This document shows positions 46,530-59,183 of a stretch of 64,000 bases of DNA, piece by piece. The notes beneath the pieces were generated by a model that searched no databases, was not told where the DNA came from, and was given only the letters and a program-made list of their open reading frames with translations. Numbering within the stretch: the stretch's first letter is position 1; each line of letters starts with the position of its first letter. This stretch comes from Cunninghamia lanceolata (lineage: Eukaryota > Streptophyta > Pinopsida > Cupressales > Cupressaceae), in contig BSBN01001965.1 of assembly GCA_027924645.1 (NCBI GenBank), positions 14,808,001 to 14,872,000 on the forward strand, written 5' to 3'. A program made the translations under genes and the position numbers.

Positions 46530-47490
46530 GATACCACCAGATTAGAATCAAAAAAGGTGATAAATGGAAGATCGCTTTCAAAACAAATGAAGGATTATAT
46601 GAGTGGTTAGTTTTGCCCTTTGGATTGACAAATGCACCTAGTACTTTAATGAGGTTGATGAATGAAGTCTTGAAGAGATTCTTGGGTAAGTTTGTTATTG
46701 TATACTTGGATGATATTCTAATTTTTAGTAAGACAAAAGATGAACATTTGTGGCATATTAGACAAGTTTTGCAGAGACTAAGAGAAGAGAAATTGATGGT
46801 AAACATCAAGAAGTGTAGGTTGAGGAAGGAAGAACTAGTGTATTTGAGATTTGTCATTTCTATTGAAGCATTGAAGATAGACCCTTAGAAAGTAAGAGAA
46901 ATTATTGAATGGCCTACACCAAAGAGCATTGGAGAAGTTAGATCATTTCATGGATTGACTAGTTTCTACTAGAAGTTCATTAGAAATTTTAGTTTAGTTT
47001 GTAACCCTATGATAGAGACAATGAGAGGTGATAGAAAAGATTTCAAGTGGACATCAAGAATAGATAAAAGTTTTGAATTGTTGAAGCAGAAGGTGACAAA
47101 GTAACCTGTTTTGGTATTACCAAATTTCAATAAGGTATTTCAAGTTGATTGTGATGCAAGTGGAAATGCGATCAAAGCAGTATTAAGTCCAGATGGTAGA
47201 CCTATAGCATATTTCAGTGAGAAGTTAAATGATGCAAGGAGAAGATATTTATTTTATGATCAAGAGTTGTATGCCATAATTCAAGCCTTGAAGAAGTGGA
47301 GAAATTAATTGTTGCATAAGGAGTTTGTGTTGTATACAGATCATCAAGCTTTGCAATATTTGAACAGTCAAGGTAAGTTGAATCAGAGACATATGAGATG
47401 GGTAGAGTTCATGTAGAGTTATACATTTGAGTTAAAGCATAGGAGTGGTAAATCAAACAAAGTTGCTGATGCATTGAGTAGGAGAAGAAA
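46530..47490 (+). pseudogene. pol: Chromovirus RT C-terminal part and RNase H
   Basis: Resumes with the RT palm: [20 protein letters not shown] and [19 protein letters not shown], so the YLDD catalytic box is intact. Then the connection (FHGLTSFY-stop-KFIRNFS) and RNase H ([67 protein letters not shown]). Stops near 46887, 46970, 47101, 47306 and 47414. Confidence 0.92.
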
Positions 47491-48480
47491 CTTGTTGATA
47501 GAGATGAGAGTTGAAGTATTAGGTTTTGATGAATTGAGGAACATGTTTGATGGAGACACTAATTTTGCAGAACCTTGGAAAGAATGTAGGGAACCTATTG
47601 TGATAGATAGGATTAAGTGGTTGGACTATTTGATTCAAGAAGATATGTTGTTCAAAGGAAACCAATTATGCATACGTAAGAGTTTAATAAGAGATAATTT
47701 AATCAAGGAGAAACATAGTGGCGGATTGGCAGGACATTTTGGCATTGATAAGACAATGGCTTTGGTAAGTGAAAACTAATTTTGGCCTCAGATACATAAG
47801 GATGTTTGGATATTTGTGCAAAGTTGTAGAGTTTGTCAAGTTGTAAAAGGATGGAGTCAGAACACTGGATTGTATAAACCTTTGATAGTACCGGAGAGAC
47901 CTTGGGAAGACATAAGCATGGATTTTGTGATGGGATTACTGAAGACATAGAGAGGACATGATTCAATATTTGTAGTGGTTGACAGATTTTCAAAGATGGC
48001 TCATTTCATACCTTGTAAGAAGACATCTAATGCAGTGCATGTAGCTGACATGTTTTTCAAGGAGATTGTGAGATTGTATGGATTACCTAAGAGTATAGTT
48101 TTAGACAAAGAAACAAAGTTTGTTCAATACTTTTGGAGGACACTTTGGAAGAAGATGAAGATAGATTTGAAGTTAGTTCAACTTTTCATCTACAGATTGA
48201 TGGACAGACAGAGGTAGTGAATAGGAGTTTGGGAAATTTGTTGAGATGTTTGGTTGGAGAGAAAGCCAGAAGTTGGGGTTTGATTCTGTCACAAGCAGAG
48301 TTTGCATACAATAATTTAGTGAATAGGAGTACTAGAAGAACACCTTTTGAGATTGTTACTAGAGTAAACCCTAAAGGAGTTGCAGAATTGAGAGATGTCA
48401 GTATGGAAGAAAAGAGAAGTGCAGAAGCAGAAGAATTTACGGATCACATGAAGACTGTACATGATCAGGTTAAGAACCAT
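47491..48480 (+). pseudogene. pol: Chromovirus integrase, frame-shifted
   Basis: The zinc-binding N-terminus shows EKHSGGLAGHFGIDKTMAL and CRVCQ. The core has ISMDFVMGL (first Asp), [13 protein letters not shown] (second Asp) and, after a shift near 48130-48180, [16 protein letters not shown] (Glu). All three catalytic residues survive although the frame does not. Stops near 47777 and 47948. Confidence 0.9.
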
Positions 48481-48969
48481 TAGGAGAATATGAATAGAAA
48501 ATATAAAGATAAGGCTGATGAGAAGAGAAGACATAAGGAATTTGGTGTTGGAGATGAAGTGATGGTATATCTGAGAAAAGAAAGATTTCTAGTTGGGACA
48601 TATAACAAGTTGAAGATGAAGAAGTTTGGACCTTGTAAGATACTCAAGAAATTTGAATCAAGAAATGCATATGAAGTGGAATTACCAGAGACCTTGTGTA
48701 TGTCATCTATTTTCAATATTGTAGACCTATATCAGTATTGTGAAGCAGAGTTCAATGACAGGATGGAAGAAGACTTGAAGAAGCAGTTACCACAACAAGC
48801 ATCAGAGCATATTGAAGACATTTTGGACAATAGAGTTGGACTTAGCACTAGAGGAAGACAATACAAAGAATACCTTGTGAAGTGGAAAGGCAGACCAAAA
48901 GAAGATTCATCATGGATTTCTCAGGCTGAGGTGGACCCTCTTGGTTCTCCCGTAGCCCTAGCAAAGTGA
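48481..48969 (+). pseudogene. pol: Integrase C-terminus with chromodomain
   Basis: The open block 48490-48969 contains the GPY/F-type segment ([36 protein letters not shown]) and a C-terminal chromodomain ([32 protein letters not shown]). This is the feature that defines chromoviruses; the domain is thought to steer integration to particular chromatin. A single stop after KNH (48481) separates it from the core. Confidence 0.93.
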
Positions 48970-49000
48970 GGGACTCACTTTTTCAATAACCCTAGATGTC

Positions 49001-49860
49001 TGATGTAGGAGCATCCCTAGTTCAAGAGCAATCTTGAATCAACCAAAACATTTGCATTTCATTTTATTTGTAGTTCAGTTTGTTTCTTTTCATTTTCTAG
49101 TTTAATTTAGGTAGTTCAATTAGAAGCAGTTTATGTATTTTGGTTCACATTTTACCACAGTTGTATTTCAGACCTTGCAGAGCTAGACTTAGCATCTAGA
49201 TTCATTCATCTACATCATATCAAGAATTTAGAGATCCGTACATCATCATTAGAAAGATATCTCTATCAAAAGATTGACTGTTTCTCATAGCAGAGCATCC
49301 TAATAATCACAGACAACCAGCTGAAGGAGAAACATGTAGAAGCATTTTACTATCTTTGTAGCCTAATGACACATAACTCAATGATCTTTGGTTCATGGCT
49401 GACCCTCCCCAAAGAACCACACATCATTTCATTCATTTTTCAGAGGAGATCTATGTAATTAGGTTTGACCTATCCATGTGCACATATTACATCACTTCAT
49501 TGGAATTTGTGATCTTCCTTAGCTGACGTAGAGGAATCTATTGATGCAGATAGGATATATACTAATGTAATATATCCTTAGGAAAGTAGCTATCAAGTAG
49601 TGATTCACAAAGAAGTATTTGATAGTTTAGATTTTTGAGAGGAGATTCAAAGTTTTATCTTACGCATGTATGTAATTAGGCCTTTGAGCCCTAATTGTAA
49701 GCCCACATGTTGCCAGCCAATCTATATTTGAATTCTTTGATATACTGAAGGACCGAATCTACATTTGTTCTATTTCTTTGAGTTGTTTCCGTTGTGTTTA
49801 CTCTTGCTGCACAGTCCAGATAGTTCATTCTGTGAACACTCTTGCCATGACTGCACCAGA
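49001..49860 (+). repeat. Probable 3' LTR of the chromovirus, right end uncertain
   Basis: TGATGTAGGAGCATCCC begins 32 bases after the chromodomain stop, the usual place for a chromovirus LTR. No second copy exists in the window, so the end (tentatively ACTGCACCA near 49858) is a guess. Confidence 0.45.
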
Positions 49861-52169
49861 ATCTAACTAGATTGTCATAAGATGTTATTGAACTATGGAA
49901 TATATATATGTATATCCCAATTTCTAGTTAGACACATAAATGCTTATTAGTTAACACTAATGGTTCAAATACACTAATCTAAAAAATCATTCATATTGGG
50001 GTCATAAAGCTAAGTAATCCTATCCTTGCTTTTAATTAATGTTGTAGAAGAAGGAAAGATAATTATTTCTCTACCACTGTGATGATATAGAAAGCAACTA
50101 TAAATTCATATGGTATTCATGATTCCAATCCTTCAGAAACTTTCCACTTGGAATCTACCATAACAATCATGTATGTTGGCTTGATATTTTTTAACCTTTA
50201 AATTTATGTTATTTTGGTCCAAGTATATTCTTCCGCTAATTTAAAATCTCATTACATGTTGAGTTAATAAAATAGTATTAAGTAAAATTTATCCCTCAGC
50301 AAGTAGAGTTACTCCTCTTCTTATTTACTTTAATTAATGCATTTAAAATAATATTGTTTACCCTTTACATAATGTATTTATGTAAATATTTTTTACCCTC
50401 TACATAATGTATTTAAGTAAATATGTTCACCTTCTACACAATGTTTCATTTCTTGCCTAGCTTAATTTTACTTCTCCAATTCTTAACTAAACATTTATAT
50501 TTGAATTGAACATTTAATACCAATTAACATTTATTAATGAATATATGTTTAAAAAAGGTACATGATTTATTTTTAATAGAAACAATATCCCTTCTTGTTC
50601 TAGCTTTTACAAACATAAATTTATAAATAAACTACAGCAATGCTAGATACCTATTATCTATCAACATACTTTATATAAGGTATACCAAGTTTTCTTGAAT
50701 TCAATTTATTGGTAGACTTAGGCACATATAATGGAGGCGTTTCGATTGAGGAACGCCTAATGGATACCTACTTAGATTCTGTCTTTTTTTAAGAAAAATG
50801 TACCCTAGTTTTAGCTATTCAAGGATTTTATTCTTCACTTTTAGGATATCTCTGTTGTGGCATTCCTTTCCTAGTTCCATCTGCTTAGTCTGGTAAGAAA
50901 TTGATTGAATTATGCATTAATAAACCCTAGCTAACATATGTACAATTTTATAGTTATGGCTATGATGAAAAATATTGGGCTAAATTTCATGTTTGTTTGA
51001 TTATACACAGGTTTCCTAGCTAGTATTACAAACTAGATTTCTCTATTTGCCTTAAATGGAGAAAAATTGCAACAATATTATTGAGTGGTTTCTCTTTTCT
51101 TTAGATTTTGGGAAAAAAACAAATTTTAGGAAAAACCTTATTTGCATTGCATAATAAAAATAAAGTACAGGAATGATTATTCTATTACACATTCATAACA
51201 ATCAATCCTCAGATAATCCAGATGTTCATACCTTAATACCACCGAGAACAAAATTGTTTTATCTGTGTCCTCACTTCCTTCCTACTTCCTCTTGTCTTCA
51301 TGCTTTTCCTTCTTTCTTTTTCCCCCGTCACATTATAATTTCTCTTTTCAATAGACCCATCATCACTCCTTTCCATGTTCCAGGCATCTTATTTCATGAT
51401 AAAATTATGCCAAGTTAAACCTGATAAAAGTTCCTATGTTCCCCCCTTCACACTTCATGAAGATTGGTTGCCATCTGACTCTTTTCCAGTGATAAATTAT
51501 TATTTATTTACTTTGATGCTAAGGACAAATATTTATCATTTCAAAATCTCTCTTCTTTTTATTATTTAAAATAAAATTATACTTGTGGGTGACAAAATAA
51601 TCAATCCATTTATTTCCATTTGGCTGCAAAGTAACTATTATATATTTCTTCTGGCCAAATAAATCAAGAAATAACATTATTCTGATTTTATTTACGGATG
51701 AGTGATTTCTCCATCCTCTATTTCACTTAGAAGTTTTATTTAATTACTTAAATCAAATATGACAGTGGTGTTTATCTTATTATATATATATATATATATT
51801 AATAACTATGGTATATGTGTGCATACTCGTATATATGTATGTATATGTGTGTGTGTGTGTGTGTATATATATCTGTACGTATCATGTATAAACCAAATAT
51901 ATATAATATATTTTAAATCTTTTCACTAAAAGATCAATAATTAATGTAATAGTAATTTTATATTAAAGTTTATATTAGAAATACCACAAATTCATGTTAT
52001 ATCACAATCTTTTCTAATATCAGTTAATTATCTATTTATATATCTAATATATAAATATATATTATAAATGTACCTTATATATATTTGGGCTATAACAATT
52101 TCTTTCTTAGAAATTTTACATGCATTTGTAATACAACATTAAATATAACTCCTTTATCATAAATGTTAT
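49861..52169. other. AT-rich stretch without genes
   Basis: No frame with recognisable similarity. Short open frames at 51173-51418 and 51375-51569 have no support. It may hold old, unrecognisable element sequence. A dinucleotide microsatellite lies at about 51780-51872. Confidence 0.4.
51778..51872. repeat. Compound TA/GT microsatellite
   Basis: A run of about ten TA units, a short interruption, TATG/TGTG words and a run of GT units, then TATATATAT. Confidence 0.9.
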
Positions 52170-54640
52170 GTATAATGGAAGAGGGTTATGGTGCATTGTC
52201 TCATTTGAAGGTTGAGCAGTAATCCTTAAAATGGATTGAATGAATGAAGCCAAAGTTCTCACCTAAGCTTGTAATTTAGCCTTCTCATGTCGCTCATTTT
52301 TTACCATTTTTGATAATGTGCTCATAGAAAATTTAGCATGATAAATGTCACCTTCAACTGTGGAAGGCCCCATGTCAATCCAACTCATGTTAAAATTGGC
52401 TTCAATGACTTCATCCTCATTTTTCTCACTAGTAGGGTCTACAATCTCTAGAATATGATGCCTGGTAGAGGGATCCGTGCTGCTATTCTAGACATCCTCT
52501 TAGCCATCTTGGGCTTAGGTGTATCTTGTAACAACTTAGCTATAATGTCTGTTTGTATCTATCATGGAAACATATCTCTTCTTCTTTTCTATAGCCTTCT
52601 TTAACTGTGAGGGAGAAGGGGAAGAAAAAACACTAGCACTAGCATTAGAATTCAAAACCATACTATCTGAATGCAAAGGAGGAGTACTATGTTTTGGAGG
52701 ATCACTTAACCCAGGAGAATTAGGATTACCAAGCAAAGAATTAAAAACACTGTCCTCACTAATTTGATTGACAATTAAAGAATCACCATCAAGTAATAGA
52801 GGGTTGGGAGACATCACATGATCTGCTTACAGTTGTGGTAAAGCATCCAATCCTTTTTTTCATTCCTATTCTTATAGACACAGGTTGACCATCTTGTTCA
52901 CATGCGGTCTTCAACCTTCAATTATCTTTAGGTTGTTCACCATCCCCTCCTGATTGTGATCCAACACTATGAAGAGTTGTATCTGAACTCATTGTAGCTC
53001 TTTGAGTGTGAGACACCTAAGACCTATTATGTTCCTTAGTGGAAGATTCTTTTGGTGTTGAGGAGCCAACATACTCCCTAAATTTCTTCTAAAGCCATTT
53101 TTCAATTCTACTTAACACAAAAGAGAAACAAACCATAACATTTATGAATTCCTTTTCAAACCAGCCTACTCAAGGTATGGGTTCCAAAGCAGCATTGTGA
53201 TAGACTTCACCTAGAATATTAGAGTTATCATAATTAACTTCTGAGACTTGAAGAGGCAACCTGAAGGCTCAGACTTGGTCCACTGTTAACCTTATCCAAC
53301 TCCTCCATTGGACCTCCCTTTCATTAGTGCAGTCTTCCTAATAATCCTTGAGATGAGGTTGATTCTGATACAAGATACCTCCATGCAAATTCTTCTTTAT
53401 AAAATTTTTACTATCAAAGTAAGGCCTCACAGGAAATGGATGAAAATTATATTGAACAAAAATCTTTTCAACATTCTTGGCATTGTCATTACTTTTGAAG
53501 ACAAAGAAATACAAGCACATGGGAAAAGAATAACCCTTGTAAACTTCATAGCATGATATTTATTATTCACTGTTGCCATCAGGCAACAAACTTCCAAAAG
53601 CATAAAAAAAGCTGAAGGGTGCCTAGGTAATTTCAACGAGGCATTTTCAAGACCCCCAATTCTCAGATAAGTAAACCTATCAAACTAGATGTAGAAACTT
53701 CCAAACCTCATTATCAACATCACTGCTTTAGGGGAGATTCTCCTCTCCAACGAACCTTCATTTTTTTACACATTCAACATGAGGAAAGCATTGTTTAAGC
53801 AACAGATATATTTCTTTCCAATTTCTTTCCATAGTCACGGAAAATAAGAGTGCACAAGTATGTCAGGAGTAAGCAACCCTTGAATCATCAAACCATGCTA
53901 TACAACCTCTATACTAGCCAAAATGTAGACTAGAAGAGAACACATGTGAAATGACACCTTCTGATGAAAATTCATTAGCTACTCATTCATATGTTCACTC
54001 ATTAGCTTCACCCAATATACATGTTGGGATTCACTACAAATTACCGCAATAAATTGACACATCCAATTCTCAAAAGAGTCTGACTCATCACTTCTGACAA
54101 CATGATGCAACAAGGTAGTCATACTGGAGATCTCCTCTTTGAAATGCTGTCTTTTTAGATTGGTAGGGAGTCATGATTTACCCTTCCTTTCAAGTTTTAG
54201 TCATCTCTTAGAAATATGGTTCTAACATTAATCCTTCTTGTCCCAAAAAAATCCCCAAGTAGTGGTGACAAACATATCGACAAACTCCTCATGATCTTGC
54301 AATTCAAAGCATGTGATATATCATCAGAATCAATTTTTGTCACCACAGAGCCATCAAAGGCTCATATTTCTTGTGATTCAGGATAAGAATTCTTCACATA
54401 AGCAACAATCAAATCTAGACATGGCACGACAGGTGGATAATCATCGGCAGAGGATAACCCACTACTCACACTCTTTTCTTCTATTGAGGACCTAGTTTCC
54501 TATTGCATTCTATTCCAGAATTCTCCCAAGTCAACATGTTCGAGGTTGGGTCTCTTACATTAGACAAACCATTCTCAATCATAGAGGCTATTGGGAACCC
54601 CTAATATTTGTACTTCATTTTGACTGTTTTGAAAAACTAA
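52170..54640 (-). pseudogene. Long decayed frame of unknown function
   Basis: Protein-like minus-strand sequence can be followed over 2.4 kb through several frame shifts and many stops. Landmarks from start to end: FDRFTYLRIGGLENASLKLP (about 53690), FHPFPVRPYFDSKNFIKKN (about 53420), ALEPIP and FVLSRIEKWL (about 53190-53090), SPNPLLLDGDSLIVNQISED (about 52810), VFSSPSPSQLKKAIEKKK (about 52630), NMSWIDMGPSTVEGDIYH (about 52390) and LSKMVKNERHEKAKL. The end looks like a coiled coil. No gag, RT or integrase motif. It lies downstream of a gypsy integrase remnant on the same strand, so it could be an additional ORF of that element. Family not recognised. Confidence 0.45.
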
Positions 54641-55664
54641 AGAGCAAGAACTTCTGAATAAGTTAAGGACACCAGAGAGGTCCATAAAACATTTGGAGAA
54701 AGTCGACTATCCAGATTCATGAATGAAGAATTATTTTTTTCACTCAGGGAAATTAAATATTTCAATTTATCAAAGCAAGAAATGTAAAGGAAAGAGTTGA
54801 TTATTCTGACTTGATTGCAATTTTTTCTATAAATTCTCTGTTAATTTCAAGACCCAGAGCTCTTTCATCAAATTCACATCACAATGCAAAAATGAGTCTT
54901 TACTCGCAAGGTGGTAGCTTTAATAAAGCCTTTGTATCAAAACTCATTAAATTGTCCTCAAATTTCATTAAAGTTTAGAATGGCAAACAATACTGCACGA
55001 TTCATAAATGATCCTCTTGATTCCCTTTGAAAAGTGTACAAACACCCTTCCCAACTCATTCAAAATTTATTATGAGATGATAGGTGTCAACATTCTGTGC
55101 ATGTTGCTGGTTTGAAAAGATAATGCTTCAGGAAGTGACAAGCAAGTTAAGTCAGGGTGTCAACAACTTTAGGAAATAATGAACCAACAAACTGAGAGTT
55201 CAGAAGTTCAAAGAACTTCTAACTCTCTGACTGTAAAGGGCCCTTCAACAAACTAACACAAGACTAGACAATAAGTATAAGGTGTTGGCTTATAAGAAGA
55301 GTCAGGTGGTTTCAGAGTTCTTGAACTAGCCGACAAAGGTATAGAAAAGCATAAGATCACCGACTAGCTAACCAAGAGTGAAAAATGGCTAAGTAAAGGA
55401 TTGTGACTTACAAAGAGGGTGAGAAATAATAAAGTATACGAATGGGATTTTAACTTAACATATGAATAAATCAAAATTTCAAATATAGGGTAATAATGGG
55501 CTTTGAATGGGGACAAGGACTGAATAGTATGTAGAATATCTAGAAATACATGGCACAAAGCCTTATTCCAAAGGGAAATAGAGTCACATCAAAATAACAA
55601 CTACAATATACACATGAAAAACATGAAAGGAAACTATGATACAAAGCAGGACTTATCAGCTCAT
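54641..55664. other. No gene seen between the unknown frame and the integrase remnant
   Basis: No frame with recognisable similarity on either strand. If the two minus-strand coding remnants belong to one element, this is its spacer. Confidence 0.3.
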
Positions 55665-56632
55665 TACCAGTTGTATAACTTGAGATCTTGCCCATTATAT
55701 ACAAGAGGCATTGGAGTTCCATCTAGATATGCTAAGAGGAAATAATTTTCCCTAATTAATTATTTGATTGTAAATGGCCCCTTCTAGAGAGAATCAAATT
55801 TCTTGTGAGCACCCTTTGGCTCTCTTATTCTATCCCACAATAATATAACATCTCCAACAACAAACTTCTTTTGTCTTTCTTTCCTGTCAAATATCTTCTT
55901 CACTTCCTACTAGTGCCTTGAAATTATATCCACTACTCCACCCCTTTCCTCCTTAAGCTTATGCAAATACATAATTCTCTTTTCCAATGCTGATTAGAAT
56001 TGTCCATCCTCAATGACTTTCTACAAGTTCAATGCTGACAATTCTAGAGGAATATGTATAGCACTATTAATCCCATACAGCAATTGGAAAGGGAACATCC
56101 TTATTTCTCTCTTGTAGGTTATCATATCTATGCATAAAGCATCATAAAGGCTCTTATGCCATCCCCTCTGATTCTCATCCACCAAATTCTTGATAATTGA
56201 AATCAAATTCTTGTTGCTTAACTAAGCTTGGCGATTGCCTTGCAGATAGTAGTCAGATGAGTGAGCAAGACTAATTCCATAATCATGAAAAAATAAGGAA
56301 AACTCAGAAGAAGAGAAAATATTGGCATTATCTACAACAATCTTCTTAGGGATTCCAAATTTGACCAAGATGTTCTCCTTCAAAAAATTACTAACAACTT
56401 CAGAGATGGTGTACTTTACAAGAATTGCCTCTACCCATTTAGTAAAGTAATTAGTTGGAGTTAGGATGTGAGTATGGCTGACACTATAATTAAGATTGAT
56501 AGCTCATATAAAATCCAGCCCCCATTATTGAAAAGGTTCATCAATTACTACATGCCTTAGGGGTACTGAAACAAAGTGAGGTGTACTAGTGAATTTTAGA
56601 CACTTTTCACATTTGTACACCCATTCATAAGA
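55665..56632 (-). pseudogene. pol: Ty3/gypsy integrase remnant
   Basis: Reads from right to left YEWVYKCEKCLKF (end of the zinc domain), WGLDFI (first Asp), TNYFTKWVEAILVKY, GIPKKIVVDNANIF (second Asp) and YLQGNRQA-stop-LSNKNL, where the catalytic Glu codon has become a stop. It continues LVDENQRGWHKSLYDAL, FPFQLLYGINSAIHIPLELS and the C-terminal VVGDVILLWDRIREPKGAHK. The motifs resemble the Tat/Athila branch rather than the chromovirus at 40248. RT and gag are missing; sequence breaks at 56632. Confidence 0.8.
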
Positions 56633-56634
56633 AA

Positions 56635-57116
56635 ATGCTTGGTTTGATTGCTTCTCCTCCTGATGAGATCATTGCCTCACCATCACCTAGTGCTACTTCA
56701 AAGTTCAGTGTTGCATCATCATTGGCTTCTAGTGATTATGTGCAACAGGTCAATCTTAGTCTTCTTGATCCACCTCATTGGGATTCCTATCTTGCAAACA
56801 TATCATCTCTATTTGTGGAGTCTCACATTGCTGATTTGGAGGACACATTTGAGGGTTTATCTCTCTTGTTTGATGCTATCTCAGGTGGCTTTACATCAGC
56901 ATCTTCATCTTCTATGTTTCCAGATGAAGTTCATATCATATCCTCTCATGTTTCTTCTTCTTTGATTGGGTAGATAGTTTCTATTTTGGAGAAGAAATAT
57001 TTTCCCAATATGAGGTCACTTGAGTTCCATTCAGAGGCACACATTTCAATACGGATTCCCTATTCATCCAAGATATCAGAATGACTTCTACATTCACCAA
57101 TGGATTTGTTTCTTCC
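56635..57116 (+). pseudogene. 3' fragment of a plus-strand retroelement H, unrecognised frame
   Basis: An open frame at 56635-56973 is Ser-rich (PSPSATSKFSVASSLASSDY, DPPHWDSYLANISSLFVES) and continues past a stop with LEKKYFPNMRSLEFHSEAHI until a TGA near 57082. It ends just before a purine tract and an LTR-like start, so it is probably the end of the coding region of an element truncated on its left at about 56632. The protein is not recognised. Confidence 0.35.
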
Positions 57117-57184
57117 AAAAGGGAGAAATGTTGTTTGTAGGTAGTGGATTGGATTTTGTCTTCAAGTTCTCTTCATGATAGAAA
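57117..57184 (+). repeat. Polypurine tract and first bases of the LTR of element H
   Basis: AAAAGGGAGAAA (57117-57128) followed by TGTTGTTTGTAGG at 57129 has the form of a polypurine tract and 3' LTR start. Only 56 bases of the LTR remain before element G begins at 57185. Confidence 0.4.
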
Positions 57185-58094
57185 TGAAAGAAGCACTACT
57201 TTAATGGAAATCTGATTCAATATAATTTTATGCAATCTTTAACTATGTGTTATTAATGGAGATTGTAACACAGAAACAAAACTATGCTTCACAGAAATTT
57301 AAAATCAGAAAATTGAACACATGACACAATTTTTAACGTGGAGAAAATCATTTTAGGTAAAAAACTCCACACATGAAAGAGGACCAATGTTTGTATTAAT
57401 CTGAAAATGATTTACAATACAACACCACCACCAATCTCTCCTTCAGTCTTCAATCTGACAACATTCCAAGAGCACTCGAGTACTTAAAATCTGTATTGTA
57501 GAAACAAATACATGGAAAATACTTATATAAATGTTTTCTACTCCATTCTATGTGTTTACCTTATCTCTCCTAAGATTTCCCAACATGCAAACATTAAATT
57601 CCATCTTACAAGCACCTTCCACATGTCAAAAAATACCCATGTAAAGGTTGGGCACCCAAGACTAAATCTAGCCTCTTACAACATCTTATGACACGTCATA
57701 ACCATCATAGATTCCACAAAAGAGTATCTTTCCAAGATAGGAACCTTGGGGTAAACATAGCAACTTACAACTCATTAATATCCATCATATGCATCATAGT
57801 GTCATAGAATCTTATGACAACTTGCAATTGTTATAGATTCTTTACATGCACCCACCAAACATTATCACATGTGACATACATGCTAAAAATAGTAGATTCT
57901 CCCAAGGTGGCACCTACACTCATTTACTTTGAGTTTTTGTATTTGCCAATAGTAAATGTCACTCTATAACTATCACTGGTAACTTCAGAATTACCACTAT
58001 CAGTGAAATAATTACATCTCCTTATGGGTAACAACAAATAACAAATAATAAAAGGAATAAATATAATATTATGATTTACAAGGTTAATGGTACC
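57185..58094 (-). repeat. 3' LTR of element G, outer part
   Basis: Starts TGAAAGAAGCACTAC on the plus strand, similar to the A LTR start at 662, and runs to GGTACC at 58094. The remaining few bases of the LTR are at 61265-61280. Confidence 0.7.
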
Positions 58095-59178
58095 TGTATA
58101 CACCTAAAATTGACATGACTCTACTTAAATAAATATTTTAAATATTTATTTCATCCTTCGTATTCTTCTATCAATAAATAAATAAATTTATTTATTTATG
58201 TGGTTCACTTCCTCTCATTTAATTAAATAAACACATTTATTTAATTAATTAAAATCACTTACACCAACTTCATTCTTCTAAAATAATCAAATAATTTTAA
58301 TTATTTAATTAAATAATTTTAATTATTTAATTAAAATCTCCTATTCTTCCAAATTTAAATAAAATGCAAATTTTATTTAAATAAAATCTAAAATCCTCAC
58401 AAAAATAAAATAAATTTTTATATTTTATTTATTCCTCTCAATTATCTATAAAATAATTAAATAAATTCATTTATTTAACTATGCTTTCTTTTCTCTTCAA
58501 AAAATCATTCTTATCTCCCAAAATAACTTTCCTCTTGTCACACAAAAGCAAAACTCTGAGTTACAAAAGCAAAATTAGTTTTAAAGCATCTTTAAAGAAA
58601 AATATCTCTTAAATTAGAAAAATAAATTCTAATTTAAAAAAATCAAATCTCATCCTCATCAAGAGAGGAGTTAACTCAAACAAGACTACTTTTCGAATGA
58701 CATGTGTCCTTCTTCCATTCATTACACGCTCCCCAACAAGCCTCCTCCGTTGATCTTTTCTTTTCTTCTCAACCATTGATCTTCCCTCACCTTTTTCTAT
58801 AAATACAACCTCCTTCTCTTCATTTCATAATCTAGATTTTGTGTAAACTTATGTTGCAGAGATACCGATGCGCCTTTGGCACCCCTACCCCCATTTGAAC
58901 ATCCTCATTCATAATCCATTTCTATATTTGAAGCTCATCTTCAAATACACCAGTATCATAGCCATTCTTCCTTTGTCATCTTCAACAAGCAAGCAAGCAA
59001 CTAGCTTCTGAGGGCTTCACAATCAAGATCAAAGAAAGATAGGTGAACTACAGAAGGCGAAAGGTAAAAGGTGAAGGTATTATTATTTTTCATTGTTTTG
59101 AATCCTCCTTTTCTCTTCATATTCTATAGATGTTTGGGTATTTTTATCATTGATTTGATTAACCTATTTTCCTCCTCA
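58095..59178 (+). repeat. 5' LTR of element F
   Basis: TGTATACACCTAAAATTGAC to TTTTCCTCCTCA, AT-rich in the first half. Shares start, TATA region and CCTTTGGCACCC segment with the E LTR. Confidence 0.88.
58798..58805 (+). promoter_or_regulatory. TATA box in F 5' LTR
   Basis: TATAAATA in TTTCTATAAATACAACCTCC, at the same relative place as in the E LTRs. Confidence 0.55.
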
Positions 59179-59183
59179 CATTT

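Larger units (their letters stand above)
40248..49860 (+). mobile_element. 5'-truncated chromovirus (Ty3/gypsy), interrupted by element E
   Basis: In gypsy order: gag, protease, RT, RNase H, integrase and a C-terminal chromodomain, then a probable 3' LTR at 49001. The 5' LTR and primer site are absent because the element is joined to the broken copia unit at 40247. E lies within RT (42529-46529). Stops and frame shifts are scattered, so it is inactive. Confidence 0.9.

Noticed and set aside
51173..51569. Short frames in the AT-rich gap as possible host genes
   Set aside because: Under 85 codons, overlapping in different phases, without similarity or neighbouring gene signals.
53308..53556. 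Plus-strand frame opposite the unknown decayed gene
   Set aside because: The minus-strand reading gives longer and more coherent protein-like sequence across several blocks, so the plus frame is a shadow.
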